Shown in pieces: positions 49,828 through 58,915 of a stretch of DNA of 64,000 nt. Every line of letters starts with the position of its first letter. Position 1 is the stretch's first letter. The DNA lies in NCBI GenBank assembly GCA_963700785.1, contig CAVOYZ010000021.1, positions 32,891 to 96,890 of the forward strand, given 5' to 3'. The notes under the pieces were generated by a model. That model searched no databases and had not been told where the DNA came from. It saw nothing but the letters and a program-made list of their open reading frames with translations. This DNA comes from CAXMST01 sp963700785 (GTDB taxonomy: Bacteria > Actinomycetota > Thermoleophilia > Solirubrobacterales > 70-9). The translations under genes and the position numbers were made by a program.

Positions 49828-51519
49828 TCAGGACCGCGGCTTCAGCTTCAGCTTCTTGACGACCGAGCCGCGCTCGTCGTAGCCGTCGCTGACCTCGACC
49901 TTGGCCCGGGCCTTGCGGGCCTGCTTGGACTCGCGGAGCAACCTCAGCTTCGCGCCCTTGACCTTGACCTTGACGTTCTTGGTCTTGCCGGCCTTGATCT
50001 TGATCGACTTCGCCTTCGCGAGGGTCAGCTTCCGCTTGCTCCCCTTGAACCTGACCTCCTTCGCGGTCTTCAGCTTCAGTAACGCCGTGCAGGGGGAGGG
50101 CTGCTCGTTCGCGGGGGGACACGCGAGCGCGACCTTGCCCCCGCCCTGGCGGTTCAGCTTCACCCGCTTGCCCTTGATCTTCAGCGTCGCCCCGTCGGGG
50201 GAGTAGGTGCGCTCGAAGGCGCCGGCGTCATTGAGGACCGAGCCGTCGCCGTTGCCGTCCGCCGGCCGCGGGTTGCCGGCGAGGTCCGTCGGGTCCCCCG
50301 GGATCAGGTCGGCGCCGCCGATGTCGACGGCGGGGGAGCCGAACGGGAGGCTGAGATCACCGAGCAGCCTCGGATCGCGACCGCGGTTTGCGGTCGCCTG
50401 ATCGCCACCGAGGGTGGCGGGACCCGGGCCGGTGTTGACGATCGTCCCGGGGCCCTGCGGGAGGCTCGAGAAGTCGATCGTCGCGGTCGGGTTGCTGCCG
50501 AAGTTCTGGTAGGCGAGGGCGCGGTCGAAGCCGGAGGCGAGCACGTGGCGCGCGCGGATGAAGGTCGCCGGCGTCCCACCCTGGCCGGCAACCGAGAGCG
50601 CGGTGGCGGTGGGGTCGCCGTTGCCGACGAGGGTGACTCGGTCGAGGGTCAGGCCGGCGGGATCGGGGACCCGGCCGTCGACGGCCACGACGCCGGTGAC
50701 GAAGTCCTCGCCGGCCGCAGGCGGTGCCGAGGAGACATCGATCACCGAGTCGCTGAGCTCGAGGAAGCCGTCGGAGACGGAGATCGGGTCGGTGGACGTG
50801 ACCCGGAAGCGCCTTGCCGTGACCGTCGTGGGGTCGGGACTCGCCTGGGGCGAGCTGTCGAACGGCCGCGGCGCGTTGATCGTGACGTCATCGAGCTCGA
50901 TGCCCCCAATCACCAAGACCCCGGCGGCGTCGATCTCGGGGTCGAGGTCGACCTCGAGGCCACGGACCTCGCCGCCGCGGATCAGCATCGCGTTTGCGGA
51001 GCCGTCATTGAGGCCGGGGCCGAAGGTCGAGCCCTGGGCGTCGATCTTGACGTTCTCGACCAGGCCGTTGTAGATGTCGGCGCCCTGGGCCGTGGAGTTA
51101 CCGGCGGTGACCGCCGAGGGAATTCGCAGGGTCAGGTCGGCGAGCCGCGACATGTAGCCGGAGATCACCGAGCGGCCCATATCGGGACCACCAGGGGGGA
51201 AATCGTCGCCCGTGAGGATCGTCTCGGCCCTGCCGGCGCCGCGTATGTCGGTGTCGGGCTGGTTGACGAACTGCCCCTTGCCGAGGCTGTGGATGCCGGG
51301 ACCGATCGCGACGGTGTCGGGGCCGGGCGCCGTGTCGGCGGCCATCACCGCATCCTCGATCGTCGTCTTCGGGGTGCCCTCCGCGCACGGAGCGGGCGCG
51401 CAGAAGACCGCGGCATCGGCGGCGGCGGGCAGTGCCACAAGGGCGAGGACCACCACCGAGGCCAACAGGAGGCCAACCCGTCCGCCCCATCTCCGGCCCC
51501 TCGATCCGATTCGCCGCAT
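49828..51519 (-). CDS. Secreted parallel beta-helix protein
   Basis: About 563 residues with a signal peptide (LLLASVVVLALVALPAAADA, cleavage near residue 36). The mature part has right-handed beta-helix features (TIEDAVMAADTAPGPDTVAI; repeated short Gly/Asp-turn strands) and a choice-of-anchor-like passage AGAFERTYSPDG. The last 130 residues are rich in Lys and resemble the basic tail of the propeller protein at 25 kb. A role in carbohydrate binding or adhesion is possible. An in-frame GTG six bases upstream is an alternative start. Confidence 0.8.
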   Translation of the reverse strand: MRRIGSRGRRWGGRVGLLLASVVVLALVALPAAADAAVFCAPAPCAEGTPKTTIEDAVMAADTAPGPDTVAIGPGIHSLGKGQFVNQPDTDIRGAGRAETILTGDDFPPGGPDMGRSVISGYMSRLADLTLRIPSAVTAGNSTAQGADIYNGLVENVKIDAQGSTFGPGLNDGSANAMLIRGGEVRGLEVDLDPEIDAAGVLVIGGIELDDVTINAPRPFDSSPQASPDPTTVTARRFRVTSTDPISVSDGFLELSDSVIDVSSAPPAAGEDFVTGVVAVDGRVPDPAGLTLDRVTLVGNGDPTATALSVAGQGGTPATFIRARHVLASGFDRALAYQNFGSNPTATIDFSSLPQGPGTIVNTGPGPATLGGDQATANRGRDPRLLGDLSLPFGSPAVDIGGADLIPGDPTDLAGNPRPADGNGDGSVLNDAGAFERTYSPDGATLKIKGKRVKLNRQGGGKVALACPPANEQPSPCTALLKLKTAKEVRFKGSKRKLTLAKAKSIKIKAGKTKNVKVKVKGAKLRLLRESKQARKARAKVEVSDGYDERGSVVKKLKLKPRS

Positions 51520-51525
51520 CAACAC

Positions 51526-51827
51526 CCGCCTCTCGATGACTCCGCCGAGCGAGCGAGCCTACACGAACCCGAAGGTCATCACAATAAAAATGAAGCCAGA
51601 GCTTTATCGCTTGCATCGCGGTCGTCGACGCGACACGCCGCGGACCTTCCTAGCCTCCCCTCGCGGGCGAGAGATCGGATTTCGCGACCGCGGCGACGCC
51701 GTCGCCCGCAGGCGGGCGAAGTCTCGCTGATCCCGCCCCGCTAGGGCGGTGGGCTGGGCCGCCGAGCGATCGGATGGGGCGGCTCGGCTGCGAGGGGCGC
51801 CCGCGTCGTTCGGCCTACCCTGGCGGC
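51526..51827. other. Intergenic stretch without recognisable gene
   Basis: The 302 bases between divergent genes hold AT-richer DNA near 51580-51600 and a TACCCT box at 51816-51821 serving the acetyltransferase gene. No RNA gene or repeat is recognised. Confidence 0.6.
51816..51821 (+). promoter_or_regulatory. -10 box of the acetyltransferase gene (leaderless type)
   Basis: TACCCT, 6 bases before the ATG at 51828. Confidence 0.4.
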
Positions 51828-52598
51828 ATGAGCGCCTGCGACCGAGTCAACGACCCTGCCGAGAAGGCTCGGACCTGGCGCGACGCCACCCAGGCCGCGG
51901 CCTGCGATGTCCTGCGCCCGTGGGCCCACGGGACGATCGCCAGGGCCACGCGATACCCCGACTACTGGGACTTGAACGTCGTCCGCGTCGAGGACGACGC
52001 GGCGATGAGCGTCGACGGGCTGACGGCGCTTGCGGACGAAGCCCTGGCCGGCCTCGGCCATCGTCGCCTCGACTTCGACCTCCCATCGGCCGCTGAGCCG
52101 CTGCAAGCCGAGTTCGAGGCCAGGGGGTGGAGGGCCACCCGGTTGGTCTGGATGAGGCACGAGGGCACCGCGCCGGCAGCGCCGCAGGTCCGGGTCGAAA
52201 CCGTGCCCCTCGATGCCGTTCAGGAGCTCCGGGCCGCCTGGCATCAGGAGGACTTCCCGGGGCACGACCCTGGCCGCTATCCGGATCAGGCGCGTGAGGT
52301 GGCGCAGCTTCGTAACGCGCAGGTCCTGACGGTCCGCGCCGGCAGCGTTCCGGTTGGCTTCGCGCAGCTCGAACGCCACGGCTCGGCAGCGGAGATCACC
52401 GAGGTCTACGTCGGCCCCGAGCACCGTGGCGCCGGGCACGGCACGGCTCTGACGGGGGCGGCGGTCGCCGCCGCGATCGAAGCCGGGGTCGGGGATCTCT
52501 GGATCTGCGCGGAGGACGAGGGTCGGCCGCAGCAGCTCTACTCGCGGCTCGGGTTTCGCCCGGCCTGGACGACGGTGGAGTTCCTGCGGCTCGACTGA
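51828..52598 (+). CDS. GNAT-family N-acetyltransferase
   Basis: A 256-residue protein. The C-terminal GNAT core has VGFAQLERHGSAAEITEVYV, the acetyl-CoA loop VGPEHRGAGHGTAL and the closing YSRLGFRPAWTTVEF. The N-terminal half (about 1-120) looks like a degenerate second GNAT domain, making a tandem arrangement. The acceptor substrate is unknown. Confidence 0.88.
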   Translation: MSACDRVNDPAEKARTWRDATQAAACDVLRPWAHGTIARATRYPDYWDLNVVRVEDDAAMSVDGLTALADEALAGLGHRRLDFDLPSAAEPLQAEFEARGWRATRLVWMRHEGTAPAAPQVRVETVPLDAVQELRAAWHQEDFPGHDPGRYPDQAREVAQLRNAQVLTVRAGSVPVGFAQLERHGSAAEITEVYVGPEHRGAGHGTALTGAAVAAAIEAGVGDLWICAEDEGRPQQLYSRLGFRPAWTTVEFLRLD

Positions 52599-52647
52599 AG
52601 CAGCGTCCGCCGCCGTCCGCCAGGGCTCGCGTAGGGAAGTCGGTCGC

Positions 52648-53022
52648 TCAACCGGCGTCGGCGCTCGCCGACGCCTCCCGGGCCACGAAGACGCCGAGGG
52701 CGATGAACAGCAGTGCGCCGACCGGCCCGAGCAGGGTCGCCTGGGTCGAGAGGTTGCCGCGCCGGCGCTCGTCGAAGCCGGCGATCGCATCGACGGAGTC
52801 GACGGCGGCGCCCACTGCGGCCACGGGCGCCACCGCCGACGGGGGCGCGGCGAGCAGCGCGCCCGCGAGTGCGAGCTCCCGGGCGCCGAACAGACGGCCG
52901 ATGAACCGGTCAGCTCGCGCGGGGTCGATCCCGAAGAGCCGAGCCGTCAAGTCCGGCGCGATCCAGCTGCCGATGCCGATCAGGGCGCGCGTGACACCGA
53001 GGAATGTGCGGGCGGGGCTCAC
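52648..53022 (-). CDS. Small membrane protein, DUF4267-like
   Basis: About 124 residues from the GTG at 53022, chosen because TATGTT lies 6 bases upstream. Three to four hydrophobic segments (FLGVTRALIGIGSWIAP; LALAGALLAAPPSAVA; ALLFIALGVFVA) with FIGRLFGARELALAG between them. Similar small membrane proteins are widespread in actinobacteria; the DUF assignment is tentative. An ATG at 53061 would add 13 residues. Confidence 0.62.
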   Translation of the reverse strand: MSPARTFLGVTRALIGIGSWIAPDLTARLFGIDPARADRFIGRLFGARELALAGALLAAPPSAVAPVAAVGAAVDSVDAIAGFDERRRGNLSTQATLLGPVGALLFIALGVFVAREASASADAG

Positions 53023-53028
53023 GCCAGA

Positions 53029-53034
53029 AACATA
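53029..53034 (-). promoter_or_regulatory. -10 box of the small membrane protein gene
   Basis: TATGTT on the minus strand, 6 bases before the GTG at 53022. Confidence 0.35.
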
Positions 53035-53146
53035 TACAACGAGAAGCGCAGCGGTGCCCATGGGCCGCCGCGCCCGAAGTCGCCGCCGCGGCGCCGGGCG
53101 CTCTTGGCCCGGGCGTCGGGCGTCTCGCTCAAGATCCGTCGGGCGA

Positions 53147-53152
53147 TAGATT
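53147..53152 (+). promoter_or_regulatory. -10 box of the VOC protein gene (leaderless type)
   Basis: TAGATT, 6 bases before the ATG at 53159. Confidence 0.45.
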
Positions 53153-53158
53153 GCCTTC

Positions 53159-53560
53159 ATGGCACGGGCAACCGGGATCGGCGGCATCTTCTTTCGCGCC
53201 AGCGACCCGAAGGCGCTGGCCGACTGGTACCGGGAGGCGCTCGGGATCGAGATCGCCGAGCACGGTTTCTCGGCGTTTCGCTGGGAGGACGACCCGAAGC
53301 CCGACGGCGGCGTCACGATCTGGTCACCGTTCGACTCGGATACCGACTACCTGGCCGAGGGCAAGCAGTGGATGGTCAACTTCCGCGTTGACGATCTCGC
53401 CGGCGTGCGAGAGCGCCTCGAGGCCGCCGGCGCTGAGGTGGACCCGAAGGTCGACGAAGGCGATCTCGGGAGCTTCGGCTGGGCCGTCGATCCTGAGGGC
53501 AACCGGATCGAGCTCTGGCAGCCCCCTGAGGCGGAGCCGCCGGGACCCAGCCCGGGCTGA
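53159..53560 (+). CDS. VOC-family (glyoxalase/bleomycin resistance) protein
   Basis: A 133-residue single-domain VOC protein: GGIFFRASDPKALADWYRE, LGIEIAEHG, VNFRVDDLAGVRERLEAAG and the C-terminal DPEGNRIELWQP with metal-binding Glu. The first-strand metal ligand is not a clear His. Such proteins bind or transform small molecules as dimers; the substrate is unknown. Confidence 0.87.
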   Translation: MARATGIGGIFFRASDPKALADWYREALGIEIAEHGFSAFRWEDDPKPDGGVTIWSPFDSDTDYLAEGKQWMVNFRVDDLAGVRERLEAAGAEVDPKVDEGDLGSFGWAVDPEGNRIELWQPPEAEPPGPSPG

Positions 53561-53681
53561 GCGGCCGCAACCGGCGAGGGCCGGCCCGCTGCCGCGGCAC
53601 GCGGGGTTCCTCGGCGCGGGAAACGACGGCCGCGGTCAGCCGAAATGGCCGGCATTGAACCCCGAGCTCTCCGATTTCGCG

Positions 53682-53915
53682 TCAGGACAGGTCGGGGCGA
53701 CGCAGGGTCATGTTGGAAGCGAGCCGCTCGATCTCGACGTCGATCACGGTCGCGAAGCCGTAGTCGCCCTTGTCGACCAGGGCCCTGATGTGCGAGCGAC
53801 CGCGGACCATCGCCGCCGCGGCGATGTCGACCGCCTGCTCAGCCGCGAACATCGCCGGTGAGAGGTCGCCGAGCCCGTTCGGGCTGGCCCCGGCGCTAGT
53901 CACGGTCGCTGTCAA
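53682..53915 (-). CDS. Short hypothetical protein
   Basis: A 77-residue frame with a TTG start, or about 72 from an internal GTG. It reads SPAMFAAEQAVDIAAAAMVRG and DYGFATVIDVEIERLASN, plausibly helical, with no family recognised and no good ribosome site. It could be a real small protein or chance. Confidence 0.3.
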   Translation of the reverse strand: MTATVTSAGASPNGLGDLSPAMFAAEQAVDIAAAAMVRGRSHIRALVDKGDYGFATVIDVEIERLASNMTLRRPDLS

Positions 53916-54068
53916 GTCGGTGGCGGGACGTGGCCGTCGTGGCGGATAGCAAGACAGCGGTTCTGAGCGTCGTCACGGTCACGAGAGTATTCCGCCTGCA
54001 CGGCGGTGGCAACGCCTTTGACCCGAAGCCGCCAAGCGGCGAAAGCTGATCGAAGGTAGAAACCCCCC

Positions 54069-54803
54069 GTGGTCCGACCCGCTGATCCGAACGGCGCCGA
54101 GCTCTTAGTCGAGCACGTCAGCCGCACCTACGAGAGCGGAGCGAAGGTGCTGGACGACGTCTCGTTCCGGCTCGCCCCCGGTGAGTTGGGCCTGCTCACC
54201 GGGAGATCCGGCGCGGGCAAGTCGACCCTGCTGAATCTGATCGCAGCCCTCGACGAGCCGGATTCAGGTCGCATCGAAGTCGATGGCGTCCCGCTCTCCG
54301 ATCTACCCGACAGGGCGCGCTACCGGCGCGAGGTCGTCGGCTTCATCTTCCAGCTTCACCACCTGATCGGGGCAATGACCGCGGCGGAGAATGTCCAGAT
54401 TCCGCTCCTGCCGACGGGAGTGCCCCAACACGAGCGGGCGGATCGCGCCCGCGAGGCGCTGATCGAGGTGGGGATGATTGAGCGCGGAGATCACCTCCCC
54501 GCCCAGCTCTCCGGCGGCGAGCGGCAGCGGGTCGCGGTCGCCCGGGCGCTGATCAACGGACCCCGCCTGCTGCTCGCGGACGAGCCAACCGCGAGTCTCG
54601 ACGAGCAGTCCGCCTTGGAGCTCCTCGACCTGCTCGGCGAACTGAGCACCGTTCACGGCCGCACGGTGCTGCTCGTCAGCCACGACCCGGCAGCGCCGGC
54701 CCGGGCCACTCGTCTGCTGGGACTGCGTGACGGTCGCCTCGAAGTCGACGAGCCGGCGGCGGCCGGGCTCAGCCAAGCGCCGCCGCGGGCTGCAGGCGGG
54801 TGA
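54069..54803 (+). CDS. ABC transporter ATP-binding protein, MacB/LolD type
   Basis: A 244-residue ATPase: Walker A GRSGAGKST (about residues 45-53), Q-loop FIFQLHHL, signature LSGGERQR, Walker B LLLADEPTASLDE and H-loop LVSHD. It belongs to the group that partners FtsX/MacB-like permeases. A likely partner lies next to it but on the other strand, with the two 3' ends overlapping by 35 bp. The GTG start follows a TAGAAA sequence. Confidence 0.93.
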   Translation: MVRPADPNGAELLVEHVSRTYESGAKVLDDVSFRLAPGELGLLTGRSGAGKSTLLNLIAALDEPDSGRIEVDGVPLSDLPDRARYRREVVGFIFQLHHLIGAMTAAENVQIPLLPTGVPQHERADRAREALIEVGMIERGDHLPAQLSGGERQRVAVARALINGPRLLLADEPTASLDEQSALELLDLLGELSTVHGRTVLLVSHDPAAPARATRLLGLRDGRLEVDEPAAAGLSQAPPRAAGG

Positions 54804-55866
54804 CTCGCCAGGCCGGGTAGAGGCTGCCGAGCACCCCGGTGCTCAAGGCCACACCGAGCGCCAGGGCGAGCCCGCCGGCGCTCACCGTTGGGTCGACCAA
54901 CGCCGACACCCCGAGCAGCCGGGGCGCGAACTCCGCCGCCAAGAGGCCCAGGGGCAGGCCCAGTGAGGCGCCGAGTAGCCCCAGCAGCACGGCCTGGCCG
55001 ATCACCAGCCTGATGATCTGCCAGGCGGGCCAGCCGACGGCGACCAGCAGCGCGAACTCGGTCTGACGCTCGAGGACCGTCATCAGGGTCGTGTTCATGA
55101 CCATGATCGCGCCGAGCAGCAGTGCGAGCGCCGTGAGGACCACGGTCGCCTTATCGACCAGCAGGGCGTTGGTGTCGAGCCGCTTGACCTGCCCGGGATC
55201 GCTGATCGCCACGGTCCCGGGGAAAGCCTGCTCCAGGCGTTCGGCTACGTCAGCCGACGCGGAGCCCGGCGCGACCGAGACCGCGATCGTCGTCGCATCC
55301 GTGCCTGAGCCGACAATGCCCTGGGCAGACTCGAGGGGCAGCGCCGCCCCCTGGTCCTCGAACGGCAGGCCGCTGCTGTACACGCCGACGATCCGGAACT
55401 CTCCGCTCCCCACCCGCAGCGTATCTCCCGCAGCCAGGCCGAGATCATCAGCGGCGCCATCGCCCAACACCACCTCGTCGTCGGCGCGTGGCGGGCCGCC
55501 ACTGATGAAGACGAGGCGGCTCATCACGAAGCTCTCGGGATCGACGCCGAACATCAGGAACGTGCTCTCGTCTGGGAGCTGCTCGGTGAGTACGAGGATC
55601 GGGGCGGCGTCCTCTACACCCGGCTCATCGCGTGCTGAGTCGGCGAGCGACTGGGGTAGACGAGAGGCTGCCAGGTCGCCGCGACCGGACTGAAACAGCC
55701 CGAACTCCGCCCCACCGAGCTCGGCCAGCCCCGCCGCGCTGCGCTCGATCGCCGCCCCGAGCGCGAACAGGGCGACCACGGCTGCAACGCCCACGGCGAT
55801 GCCCGTCGCCGCGAGCATCGTCCGCAGCCGCCTGCGGGCGAGGTCTATCCGGATCAGTCGAAGCAC
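54769..55866 (-). CDS. ABC transporter permease, FtsX/MacB type
   Basis: About 365 residues from the GTG at 55866, which has AGCAGGGA upstream; a GTG at 55941 would add 25. An N-terminal helix (MLAATGIAVGVAAVVALFAL), a large extracytoplasmic MacB-like domain, and three C-terminal helices (ATVVLTALALLLGAIMVM; LVIGQAVLLGLLGASLG; LALALGVALSTGVLGSLYP) give the typical layout. Probably works with the ATPase gene on the opposite strand. Substrate unknown; export of lipid or peptide is possible. Confidence 0.87.
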   Translation of the reverse strand: MLRLIRIDLARRRLRTMLAATGIAVGVAAVVALFALGAAIERSAAGLAELGGAEFGLFQSGRGDLAASRLPQSLADSARDEPGVEDAAPILVLTEQLPDESTFLMFGVDPESFVMSRLVFISGGPPRADDEVVLGDGAADDLGLAAGDTLRVGSGEFRIVGVYSSGLPFEDQGAALPLESAQGIVGSGTDATTIAVSVAPGSASADVAERLEQAFPGTVAISDPGQVKRLDTNALLVDKATVVLTALALLLGAIMVMNTTLMTVLERQTEFALLVAVGWPAWQIIRLVIGQAVLLGLLGASLGLPLGLLAAEFAPRLLGVSALVDPTVSAGGLALALGVALSTGVLGSLYPAWRVTRLQPAAALG

Positions 55867-56024
55867 CGCATCCCTGCTCTTCTCGTTCCTCTTTGGCGCC
55901 GTTCGGAGGGCACCGTAGGGCAACCGCGGCCAGGAAGTCACGATCGGGAGGTGGACCCCTCGTTGGCGCTGACTGCCTGCCGTCCGTCAAAGGCCAGCCG
56001 AAACGTCGCCGGGGGAGCGCTGCT

Positions 56025-56030
56025 AGCTTG
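56025..56030 (+). promoter_or_regulatory. -10 box of the squalene/phytoene synthase gene
   Basis: TAGCTT, 7 bases before the GTG at 56038. Confidence 0.4.
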
Positions 56031-56037
56031 AGCCGGG

Positions 56038-57194
56038 TGAGGAGTACGCCACTGCCCAGACTCGGGGCAATGCCATTGATGCGGGGCCTGCTGGTCAATC
56101 GACGCAAGCCGGACCTCGAGGCCCTGGCCCGCGAGACCGATCCCGAGCGGTTCGTCTGGCGCGTTCTCCCGCACGCCGCGCGTAGCTTTGCGGCAAGCAT
56201 CGTCGTGCTTCCGACCGAGGATGCACGGGCCGCGGCCGTCGCCTACCTCTACTGCCGGATGCTCGACACCTACGAGGACCTGATCCCCAACCCGGCCGAG
56301 AGCATCGCCGAGCTGCGGCGCTTCGCGGCCCGCCTCGACTCCGCCTCGCCGGCTCCTCCCTCGCCGATTCCCGCCGATCTGGCCCGGGACGAGCGCGATC
56401 GCGTCTATCTCCTGTTGATCGCCCGCTGCGGCCACGTCGACGCGATCTTCAAGACGCTCAGCCCCGAGGTCCAGGAGCAGATCCGCGAGCTGATCCGGGA
56501 GATGGCCGCGGGCATGATCTGGTCGCGGGACCTGTTCGCGCGCCAGGGCGGCGTCCTGCTCGACGAGCAGCAACTCGCGCGCTACTGCCGGCATGTGATC
56601 GGCCACCCGGCGGTGTTCACGCTGAAGCTGCTCAGCAGGCGCGAGCTGACCGAGCCGGCCCGCGAGGACGCGTTCTTGGTCAGCGAGATGATCCAGCTGG
56701 CCAACGTCAGCCGCGACATCGAGCGAGACCTGGCCCGCGGAGTCGCCTACCACCCGGCGCTCGAGCCCTATCTGGGGAGCGTCGCCGGCCGTCCCGAGCC
56801 ACAGGTCGCGGTGCGACAGGTGCGCGAGGACTACCTGGCGATGGCCCTCTCCCGGGCGCCGGCCTACCGCCGGCTCTTCGGCCGGCTCGAGCTCGGGCAG
56901 GCGGCGTCGGTGCGAACCGCGGCGGTGCTGATGCTGCTGTTCACCGACCTTCACTACCGCTCGTGCGCCACCCGGACAGGCAACCCGAGCTGGCCCGGCC
57001 CGCGGGGGCGCTTTCAGGTCGTGATCGGCGCCCTCCCCGCCCTGGTCTCGACCCGCTGGGCAGGCCACACGCTGCGACGGGTTGAAAACGACTTCACGAC
57101 CGCCGCGCGGAGGCTGGCCGGGGGCCGCGAGGCCCGGATCCAGTCGATGCCGGCCGCGAGCCCGCGGCAGGCCGATCCCGCGGCCGCCCGCTAG
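56038..57194 (+). CDS. Squalene/phytoene synthase family protein
   Basis: A 385-residue head-to-head prenyl synthase. The first Asp-rich motif is CRMLDTYEDL (DTYED) and the second NVSRDIERDL. It condenses two prenyl diphosphates to squalene or phytoene, feeding hopanoids or carotenoids. No other carotenoid or hopanoid genes are adjacent. The GTG at 56038 fits a leaderless promoter; a longer upstream frame overlaps the ABC permease and was rejected. Confidence 0.88.
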
Positions 57195-57242
57195 CCCCGG
57201 CCCCCAGCTTCAGGTCCCCGGGTGTAGTCGGCCCGGTTCGCA

Positions 57243-57965
57243 ATGATCCCCGCCGTGAGCTCGCTCCCCGCACTCGCCAGCCTCTCCTCCACCTACGAGA
57301 CGGTGATCGTCGACGAGGGCAACCAGCCGGCGCTGTTCATGCTGATCGCCTTCGGGGCGACCTTCGGCCTGACCCGGTTCATCACCCACTCGATCCGCTC
57401 CGGCCGCTACAGCTGGCTCGGCAACGTCGAGGCAGGCGACACCCACATCCACCACCTGGTCTGGGGCATCGCGCTGCTTTTGATCGCCGGCCTGCTGGCG
57501 GTCGCGATTGAGGCGCCGCTCGAGGTGACCGCGATCACCTTCGGGATCGGCGCGGCGCTGACCCTCGACGAGTTCGCTCTGTGGCTGCACCTCGACGACG
57601 TCTACTGGTCGGAGCAGGGCCGGCAGTCGATCGACGCGGTGATCGTCTTCGCGATCATCACCGGCTTCATGGTGATCGGCGTCTACCCGGTCTCGATCGG
57701 CACCGAGGGTGGCATCGGCGACGTGATCGAGATCATCATCATGCAGGCGATCGGGCTCAGCTTCGTCCTCGTCTGCATGCTCAAGGGCAAGCTCATGTGG
57801 GGGGTCTTCGGGGTCTATGTGTGGCCGGTCGGCTTGGCCGGCGCGATCCGTCTCGCCAGGCCCGACTCGTGGTGGGCACGCAAGCGCTACGACGCGACCA
57901 AGCTCGCGCGCTCGCACGAGCGCTACGACGCCGAGGCCGAGGTCCACAAGCCAAAGCTCGCTTGA
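57243..57965 (+). CDS. Conserved actinobacterial integral membrane protein
   Basis: A 240-residue protein with about five to six membrane helices. Conserved features are GNVEAGDTHIHHLVWGI after the first helix pair and TLDEFALWLHLDDVYW. These His/Asp clusters are retained in relatives, which have no known function. A charged tail (WWARKRYDATKLARSHERY) ends the protein. The stop overlaps the TTG start of the next gene. Confidence 0.8.
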   Translation: MIPAVSSLPALASLSSTYETVIVDEGNQPALFMLIAFGATFGLTRFITHSIRSGRYSWLGNVEAGDTHIHHLVWGIALLLIAGLLAVAIEAPLEVTAITFGIGAALTLDEFALWLHLDDVYWSEQGRQSIDAVIVFAIITGFMVIGVYPVSIGTEGGIGDVIEIIIMQAIGLSFVLVCMLKGKLMWGVFGVYVWPVGLAGAIRLARPDSWWARKRYDATKLARSHERYDAEAEVHKPKLA

Positions 57966-58885
57966 ACCGCGACGGCAGATACGCGCCGAGCCCGAGCGGC
58001 GACCTGCACCTCGGCAACCTGCGGACGGCGCTCCTAGCCTGGCTCTTCGCCCGCTCGCAGGACTCGCGCTTCGTGGTCCGGATCGACGATCTCGATCCCG
58101 ATCGATCCGACCCCCGGATCGCCGATCGGCAGCTCGCCGACCTGAGGGCACTCGGCCTCGAGTGGGACGAGGCGGAGCGGCCGCTGCGACAGAGCGAGCG
58201 CGGCGGCGCATACTCGGCGGCGCTCGAGCTGCTGGCCGCCGCCGGCCTGATCTACGAGTGCTTCTGCAGCCGCCGCGAGATCCGCGAGGCACCGTCGGCG
58301 CCCCACGGCGAGCTGCCGGAGGGCGCCTATCCGGGGACCTGCCGGACGCTGAGCTCGGCCGAGCGGCAGCGCCGCCACCGCGCCGGGCATCCGGCCGCGC
58401 TCCGGGTCCGTGCCGAGGCCGCCGAGGTCGGCTTCGCGGACCGGCTGCGCGGCGCCTGCAGCGGCGTCGTCGACGACTTCGTCGTCCGCCGCAAGGACGG
58501 CGCCCACGGCTACCTGCTCGCGGTGGTCGTCGACGACGCGGCCCAGGGGATCGGCGAGGTCGTTCGCGGTGCCGATCTGCTCGGCTCCTCGCCGCGGCAG
58601 ATCTGGCTCGCCGAGGCGCTGGGGTTGCCGGCGATCGAGTCCTGGGCGCACGTGCCGCTGGTGCTCGGGCCCGACGGCAGGCGCCTCGCAAAGCGCCACG
58701 GCGCCGTCAGCCTCACCGACCGGCGGGCGCTCGGCGAGACGCCCAGCGAGGTGCTCGGCCTGCTCGCATCGTCGCTCGGGCTCTGCGATCCGGGTGACCG
58801 CCCGAGCCCGCGTGACCTGCTGGCCGACTTCGAGCCGGATTCGCTGCCGACCGCCGAGGCCTCCCTGGCGATCTCCTGGGAGTAG
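57962..58885 (+). CDS. gluQ: Glutamyl-Q tRNA(Asp) synthetase
   Basis: A 307-residue truncated GluRS-like enzyme without the anticodon-binding domain. It has RYAPSPSGDLHLGNLRTA (HIGH-type motif as HLGN), zinc-binding YECFCSRR with YPGTC, and RLAKRHG in the KMSKS position. It attaches glutamate to queuosine in tRNA-Asp. The TTG start overlaps the upstream stop (TTGA). Normal length for the family. Confidence 0.92.
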   Translation: MNRDGRYAPSPSGDLHLGNLRTALLAWLFARSQDSRFVVRIDDLDPDRSDPRIADRQLADLRALGLEWDEAERPLRQSERGGAYSAALELLAAAGLIYECFCSRREIREAPSAPHGELPEGAYPGTCRTLSSAERQRRHRAGHPAALRVRAEAAEVGFADRLRGACSGVVDDFVVRRKDGAHGYLLAVVVDDAAQGIGEVVRGADLLGSSPRQIWLAEALGLPAIESWAHVPLVLGPDGRRLAKRHGAVSLTDRRALGETPSEVLGLLASSLGLCDPGDRPSPRDLLADFEPDSLPTAEASLAISWE

Positions 58886-58915
58886 GGTCCAAGGGGAACC
58901 GAGGAGGCGAGCGAG

